Shown piece after piece: positions 60,132 through 64,000 of a DNA stretch of 64,000 nt (positions are counted from its first letter, which is position 1; the number at the start of each line of letters is the position of its first letter). This DNA is from Flavobacterium johnsoniae. GTDB lineage: Bacteria; Bacteroidota; Bacteroidia; Flavobacteriales; Flavobacteriaceae. Made by a program: the position numbers and the translations under genes. Under the pieces are notes generated by a model. It saw only the letters and a program-made list of their open reading frames with translations, had not been told where the DNA came from and searched no databases. The DNA is taken from positions 682,001-746,000 of the forward strand of contig NZ_MLFK01000005.1 in assembly GCF_001879205.1 (NCBI RefSeq). The letters run 5' to 3'.

Positions 60132-60569
60132 ATGAAAGTAACTTTGAACAGAGTAAATGACGCATTTCATTTTAAACTAAAAAATGAACGCGGACATGTA
60201 GTTGACGTTGACAGCAGAGCTGAATTTGGCGGAAGCGATTTAGGTGCAAGCCCAATGGAACTTGTATTAATGGGCGTTGCAGGATGCAGTGCTATTGATA
60301 TGATTTCGATATTAAAGAAACAACGCCAGGAAATCACTTCATTTAATGCTGAGGTAGAGGGAGAACGTGTAAAAGTGGGTGAAGCAACACCTTTTAAAGA
60401 AATCAATGTAGTTTTTTACTTAGAAGGTGATATTAATCCTGAAAAAGCACAACGTGCTGCACAGCTTTCTTTCGAGAAATACTGCTCCGTTTCTAAAACA
60501 ATTGAACCAACAGCTACAATCAATTACAAAGTTGTTTTAAACAACACAGAATTAGAAAAAGTTAATTAG
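60132..60569 (+). CDS. OsmC family protein
   Basis: The 145-residue product (start ATG 60132, MKVTLNRVNDAFHFKL) belongs to the OsmC/Ohr superfamily, whose members reduce organic peroxides with paired cysteines. The first Cys lies in VLMGVAGCSAIDMISILKK and a second in SFEKYCSVSKTIE, matching the usual active-site pair. The in-frame start 25 codons earlier lies within the REP hairpin region and is rejected. It sits between thrA and a transsulfuration-type enzyme; such OsmC genes are common in Bacteroidota methionine clusters. The sulfur-related role is inferred from context. Confidence 0.88.
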   Translation: MKVTLNRVNDAFHFKLKNERGHVVDVDSRAEFGGSDLGASPMELVLMGVAGCSAIDMISILKKQRQEITSFNAEVEGERVKVGEATPFKEINVVFYLEGDINPEKAQRAAQLSFEKYCSVSKTIEPTATINYKVVLNNTELEKVN

Positions 60570-60714
60570 TCAATTTGAGAATTGGGTAATTTGAGAATTA
60601 GAAAATGCTCAAACTAACTATAATAATTGACTCGTTTTTAGTTAAGATTTAAGTTTTTACTGAATGTAAAAAACTTTAAACCTGAACTTTGAACAAAAAA
60701 ACAAAAAACACACA

Positions 60715-61887
60715 ATGAATAACGAAGAATTTGGTTTTGAAACACAAGCCATAAGAACACAATTAGAAAGATCTCAGTATTTAGAACATTCGGTGCCTTT
60801 GTACCTATCGTCAAGTTTTGTTTTTGAAGATGCCGAAGATATGAGAGCTTCTTTTACAGAAGAAAAAGAAAGAAACATTTACAGCCGTTTCAGCAATCCA
60901 AATACAACTGAATTTGTGGAGAAAATCTGCAAAATGGAAGGAGCTGAAGCAGGTTATGCATTCGCAACCGGAATGGCAGCGGTTTATTCAACATTTGCTG
61001 CTTTATTAAATGCAGGAGATCATATCGTTTCTGCAAGCAGCGTTTTTGGTTCTACGCATGCTTTGTTCATGACTTATTTTCCAAAATGGAACATCGAAAC
61101 ATCTTATTTTGAAATTAATAAACCGGAAACGATCGAGAGTTTCATTAAGCCAAATACCAAAATATTATACGCAGAATCACCTACAAATCCCGGGGTAGAC
61201 GTTATTGATTTGCAATTGTTGGGAGATATCGCTAAAAAGCACAATCTGATTTTAATTATCGATAACTGTTTTGCAACGCCGTATTTACAGCAGCCAATTA
61301 AATTTGGGGCGCATTTAGTTGTGCATTCAGCAACAAAATTAATCGATGGACAAGGTCGTGTTCTAGGAGGAGTGACTGTTGGAAGTGAAGATTTAATCAG
61401 ACAAATTTATTTGTTCTCAAGAAATACAGGTCCGGCTTTATCACCATTTAATGCCTGGGTTTTATCAAAAAGTTTGGAGACTTTGGCAATTCGTGTTGAG
61501 AGACACTGCGAAAATGCCTTAAAAGTCGCTGAGTTTTTAGAAAGCCATCCAAATGTAAACAGTGTGAAATATCCGTTCCTGAAATCGCATCCACAATATG
61601 AAATTGCCAAAAAACAAATGAAATTGGGCGGAAATATTATTGCTTTTGAAATTAAAGGAGGAATCGAAGCAGGAAGAAAATTCCTGAATTCAATAAAACT
61701 TTGTTCATTATCAGCAAATATTGGTGATACACGATCAATTGTTACGCATCCGGCTTCTACAACACACAGTAAATTATCCGAGGCAGATCAATTGGCTGTT
61801 GGAATCACGCAAGGTTTAGTTCGTGTTTCTGTAGGTTTAGAAACTGTAGAAGATGTAATCGCTGACTTGAAACAAGCACTTGCTTAA
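60715..61887 (+). CDS. Transsulfuration-type PLP enzyme, MetZ-like sulfhydrylase
   Basis: The 390-residue product is a Cys/Met-metabolism PLP enzyme. Landmarks are YSRFSNPNTTEFVEKICKME, GYAFATGMAAVYSTFAALL, the PLP lysine in LVVHSATKLIDGQG (Lys208) and VTHPASTTHSKLSEADQLAV. Length and the active-site pattern fit O-succinylhomoserine sulfhydrylase (MetZ) or cystathionine gamma-synthase; in Flavobacteria, which use acetylated homoserine, its true substrate is uncertain. It shares the family of MetY at 52828 but is a different branch. It lies 145 bp after the OsmC gene. Confidence 0.88.
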   Translation: MNNEEFGFETQAIRTQLERSQYLEHSVPLYLSSSFVFEDAEDMRASFTEEKERNIYSRFSNPNTTEFVEKICKMEGAEAGYAFATGMAAVYSTFAALLNAGDHIVSASSVFGSTHALFMTYFPKWNIETSYFEINKPETIESFIKPNTKILYAESPTNPGVDVIDLQLLGDIAKKHNLILIIDNCFATPYLQQPIKFGAHLVVHSATKLIDGQGRVLGGVTVGSEDLIRQIYLFSRNTGPALSPFNAWVLSKSLETLAIRVERHCENALKVAEFLESHPNVNSVKYPFLKSHPQYEIAKKQMKLGGNIIAFEIKGGIEAGRKFLNSIKLCSLSANIGDTRSIVTHPASTTHSKLSEADQLAVGITQGLVRVSVGLETVEDVIADLKQALA

Positions 61888-62064
61888 TTTTAGACTTAAG
61901 TCCTGATGGCTTCGGGATCTATTTTCTAGATATATTAAATGACGATTTTTCACTGTAAATTTATTACTGTTAAAAATCGTCATTCTTTTTGGTAATTGTT
62001 TCGGTAAAAAATATATTTTTGTGAGCAGTGAATCAAAATTATTCATAATTATAACAACCTAACC

Positions 62065-62568
62065 ATGAGCAATTCTACTTACGTTTTAGATGATAAAATA
62101 TTAGCGTCCAGCGGCGCACGTTTTTTAAATTATATTATTGATCTTATATTTTTTGTAATTATCCTAATTGCAATCGGGATTTTAATTGGTGTTCTTACTG
62201 CTTTGTTTGGAATGACTGAGCTTGGAGTATGGGTTGATAATTTAGGCGATTTAGGCTGGAATATTATTGTTGTAGTTATATCTGTAATTTATTATACGTT
62301 GCTGGAAGGATTCTTCGGAAGGTCAATAGGAAAGTTTATTACCGGAACTATTGTGGTCGATGAAAATGGAGAAAAACCAACAATTGCTACTGCGTTTAAA
62401 AGAAGTTTATGTCGTTTAATTCCTTTTGATGCTTTTACTTTTTTAGGAGGTTCCAGAGGCTGGCACGATTCAATTTCAGGTACCTATGTTGTTAGTAAAA
62501 AAGGATTAGAAGAAGAGAAAAAAACATTTGAGGAATTCAGCTTAATAGGCGTTAAAGAAGTAAATTAG
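62065..62568 (+). CDS. RDD family membrane protein
   Basis: The 167-residue product has the RDD domain, named for Arg and two Asp residues: GARFLNYIIDLIFFVIILIA (residues 18-37) carries the R and D positions. There are two to three membrane helices and a conserved middle segment EGFFGRSIGKFITGTIVVDE. RDD proteins are found in transport and envelope contexts and some have Na+/H+ antiport activity, but the function here is unknown. It appears to be a single-gene unit with its own promoter region. Confidence 0.85.
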   Translation: MSNSTYVLDDKILASSGARFLNYIIDLIFFVIILIAIGILIGVLTALFGMTELGVWVDNLGDLGWNIIVVVISVIYYTLLEGFFGRSIGKFITGTIVVDENGEKPTIATAFKRSLCRLIPFDAFTFLGGSRGWHDSISGTYVVSKKGLEEEKKTFEEFSLIGVKEVN

Positions 62569-62632
62569 TTAAACTATACTAATTTGGTAGAATTTAAATT
62601 TGAATCTGATATTTTTCTCGTTTAAAAAGCTT

Positions 62633-62640
62633 ATTTTTGT
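62633..62640 (+). promoter_or_regulatory. -7-like element upstream of the Rrf2 gene
   Basis: A TATTTTTG word, an exact TAnnTTTG match, lies at about 62632-62640, roughly 100 bp before the GTG start. The -33 region is not convincing. Confidence 0.35.
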
Positions 62641-62673
62641 TCCAGAAAAATATGCGGTTTGTATATTTTAGAA

Positions 62674-62722
62674 AAATCTAAAATCTGCTCCCGTCCCGAG
62701 GTTTCGGGATCGGGACTAAAAT
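62674..62722 (-). repeat. 49-bp dispersed repeat, copy B
   Basis: An exact inverted copy of 59996-60044. It lies between the predicted promoter and the start codon of the Rrf2 gene, within its presumed mRNA leader. Confidence 0.85.
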
Positions 62723-62737
62723 CTAAAACTATAGATA

Positions 62738-63148
62738 GTGCTTTCAAAGAAAACAAAATACGGAATTAAAGCTCTTACATATTTAGCCAGGAGAGAAAAT
62801 AACGAACCTGTACAAATTGCCGAAATTGCCAAAAGTGAACATATTTCGATTAAATTTCTGGAAAGTATTTTATTATTACTTCGTAATTCCGGATTTCTTG
62901 GTGCCAAGAAAGGAAAAGGCGGCGGGTATTATTTGATAAAAGATCCAAAAGATATCAGCATGGCTAAGGTCTATCGTATCCTCGAAGGTCCAATTGCATT
63001 GCTGCCATGTGCGAGTCATAATTTCTATGAAAAATGTGATGACTGCGATGACGAATCTACCTGTGCTGCACGGCGCTTAATGACCGAAGTTAGAGATAAC
63101 ACACTGAAAATATTAGAAAGTAATTCTTTGGCAGATATTGCTTTTTAA
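62738..63148 (+). CDS. Rrf2 family transcriptional regulator
   Basis: The 136-residue product has the Rrf2 winged-helix domain (MLSKKTKYGIKALTYLARR, IAKSEHISIKFLESILLLLR, GGYYLIKDPKDISMAKVYRI). A Cys-rich loop follows (CASHNFYEKCDDCDDESTCA, four cysteines), the region that holds an Fe-S cluster in IscR and NsrR. In other bacteria, Rrf2 members such as CymR control cysteine metabolism. The start is GTG (62738-62740). Divergence or convergence with a TauE/SafE gene and the nearby methionine genes suggest a sulfur-related regulon, but this is inference. Confidence 0.9.
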   Translation: MLSKKTKYGIKALTYLARRENNEPVQIAEIAKSEHISIKFLESILLLLRNSGFLGAKKGKGGGYYLIKDPKDISMAKVYRILEGPIALLPCASHNFYEKCDDCDDESTCAARRLMTEVRDNTLKILESNSLADIAF

Positions 63149-63176
63149 AGATTACTTAAAACAAAAAATGCCCATT

Positions 63177-63208
63177 TCAACATTCCTGAAATGGGCATTT
63201 TTTGTTTC
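63177..63208. terminator. Bidirectional terminator between the Rrf2 and TauE/SafE genes
   Basis: The stem formed by AAAATGCCCATTTCA and TGAAATGGGCATTTTT, at about 63166-63203, is followed by a T run and lies between convergent genes. Confidence 0.75.
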
Positions 63209-63223
63209 ATTGTTTTTATGGTC

Positions 63224-64000
63224 TTAAAAAATCAGCTTATATCCGGCTAGAAAGAGCATTACCGCTATGGCGTTTCTTAGAAATAAATCGGGTACTTTTC
63301 CGCTTAAACTGCTTCCGATATAAATTCCTGGAAGTGAACCTAGTAATAATTGTCCTAATAGCGCTAAATCTAAATTCCCCATAGATGCATGGCCAATTCC
63401 GGCAACTAATGTTAAAGGAACAGCATGTGCAATTTCAGTTCCCACCAAACGAGGCGTTGGTAAAAGTGGATAAAGGAAAAACAAAGTTACGGTTCCTAAA
63501 GCGCCGGCACCAATAGAAGTTAAGGTTACAGTAGCGCCCAGTAAAACTCCAATTGCAATTGTAAGCATATTTTGAGTAGTGCTTTCGCTGTGAAATTTAT
63601 CTCCTGCATGTTTTTGAGAAAAGACAAGGAGTTTCTTTTTAAATATAATGGCAATTGATGTAAATAATAAAGCCCATCCTAAACTGTATTTAATTACGTG
63701 ATTAATGGTTTCAATATCTGTTTTAATACTGTTTAATATCCATAAAGTCAGTAAAGCGGCAGGAACACTTCCTAATGTCAGCCAGCCCGTAATTTTCCAG
63801 TTGATGTTTCCTTTTTTATTATGTACAAATACGCCTCCGGCTTTAGTAAAAGCGGCATAAAGCAGATCTGTTCCTACTGCGGTTGTTGGCGGAATATTAA
63901 AGTATAACAAAATAGGAGTCATTAAAGAACCACCTCCAACACCTGTTAATCCAACAATAAAACCAACGGCTAACCCCGCAATTACAAGACCAATCTGAAA
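63224..64000 (-). CDS. TauE/SafE (TSUP) family sulfite/sulfonate exporter, cut by window end
   Basis: The frame stays open to the window edge, giving at least 258 residues. The N-terminal region GLVIAGLAVGFIVGLTGVGGGSL and the later GIVLLGATVTLTSIGAGALG-type segment (SIGAGALGTVTLFFLYPLLP) are the two repeated GxGGG-like halves of TSUP transporters, with about seven to eight membrane helices. The family moves sulfite, sulfonates or related anions. The apparent ATG at 63920-63922 lies inside the conserved region, so the true start is beyond 64000. Its location next to an Rrf2 regulator and methionine genes fits a sulfur role. Confidence 0.88.
   Translation of the reverse strand, partial: FQIGLVIAGLAVGFIVGLTGVGGGSLMTPILLYFNIPPTTAVGTDLLYAAFTKAGGVFVHNKKGNINWKITGWLTLGSVPAALLTLWILNSIKTDIETINHVIKYSLGWALLFTSIAIIFKKKLLVFSQKHAGDKFHSESTTQNMLTIAIGVLLGATVTLTSIGAGALGTVTLFFLYPLLPTPRLVGTEIAHAVPLTLVAGIGHASMGNLDLALLGQLLLGSLPGIYIGSSLSGKVPDLFLRNAIAVMLFLAGYKLIF

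Overview
The window is AT-rich chromosomal DNA from a member of the Flavobacteriaceae, most likely Flavobacterium or a close relative. The evidence is a type IX secretion gene (PorT), exosortase XrtF with its partner, the lipoprotein BamA-like TamL, GLPGLI and HYC_CC_PP family proteins, several TonB-dependent receptors, menaquinone synthesis, and promoters of the Bacteroidota type (TTG, 19-20 bases, TAnnTTTG). Shine-Dalgarno sites are essentially absent. I see no rRNA, tRNA, CRISPR array, insertion sequence or prophage.

Layout. 1-2327: pnp (cut by the window edge), rpsO and two small genes, all on the minus strand. 2399-7128: an exosortase F pair, a metal-type locus (small Cys-rich protein, TonB receptor, HMA domain protein) and a DedA protein. 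7444-13131: the rod-shape operon mreB-mreC-mreD-PBP2-rodA on the minus strand. 13188-34504: mostly housekeeping genes (purH, accD, fbaA, tamL, an RNA methyltransferase, porT, menG, folA, thyA, etfBA, pdhB). 34615-48796: soluble and membrane pyrophosphatases, a deoxynucleoside kinase, GLPGLI and TonB-type envelope genes, and metK. 48797-64000: a methionine and sulfur region.

The sulfur region is the most interesting part. It holds a TonB receptor, an O-acetylhomoserine sulfhydrylase, a homoserine dehydrogenase-like paralogue, metX, a fused aspartokinase-homoserine dehydrogenase, an OsmC protein, a second transsulfuration-type PLP enzyme, an Rrf2 regulator and a TauE/SafE exporter. Three of its transcription units start with very short unannotated open reading frames rich in Met and Cys codons (49141-49209, 52390-52470, 55770-55871). 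Each is followed by a strong intrinsic terminator, and in each the end of the short frame or its stop codon region can pair with the 5' arm of that terminator. This is the layout of classical ribosome-mediated attenuation, here apparently sensing Met/Cys supply. metX also has a SAM-I riboswitch, and metK has a SAM-II-like leader. Two small proteins sharing a SLLFxMY motif are the first full genes behind two of the attenuators.

The genes together point to direct sulfhydrylation of O-acetylhomoserine for methionine synthesis: ThrA makes homoserine, MetX acetylates it, MetY or the MetZ-like enzyme adds sulfur, and MetK makes SAM. The pathway would be controlled at three levels (charged tRNA through the leaders, SAM through two riboswitch classes, and possibly Rrf2).
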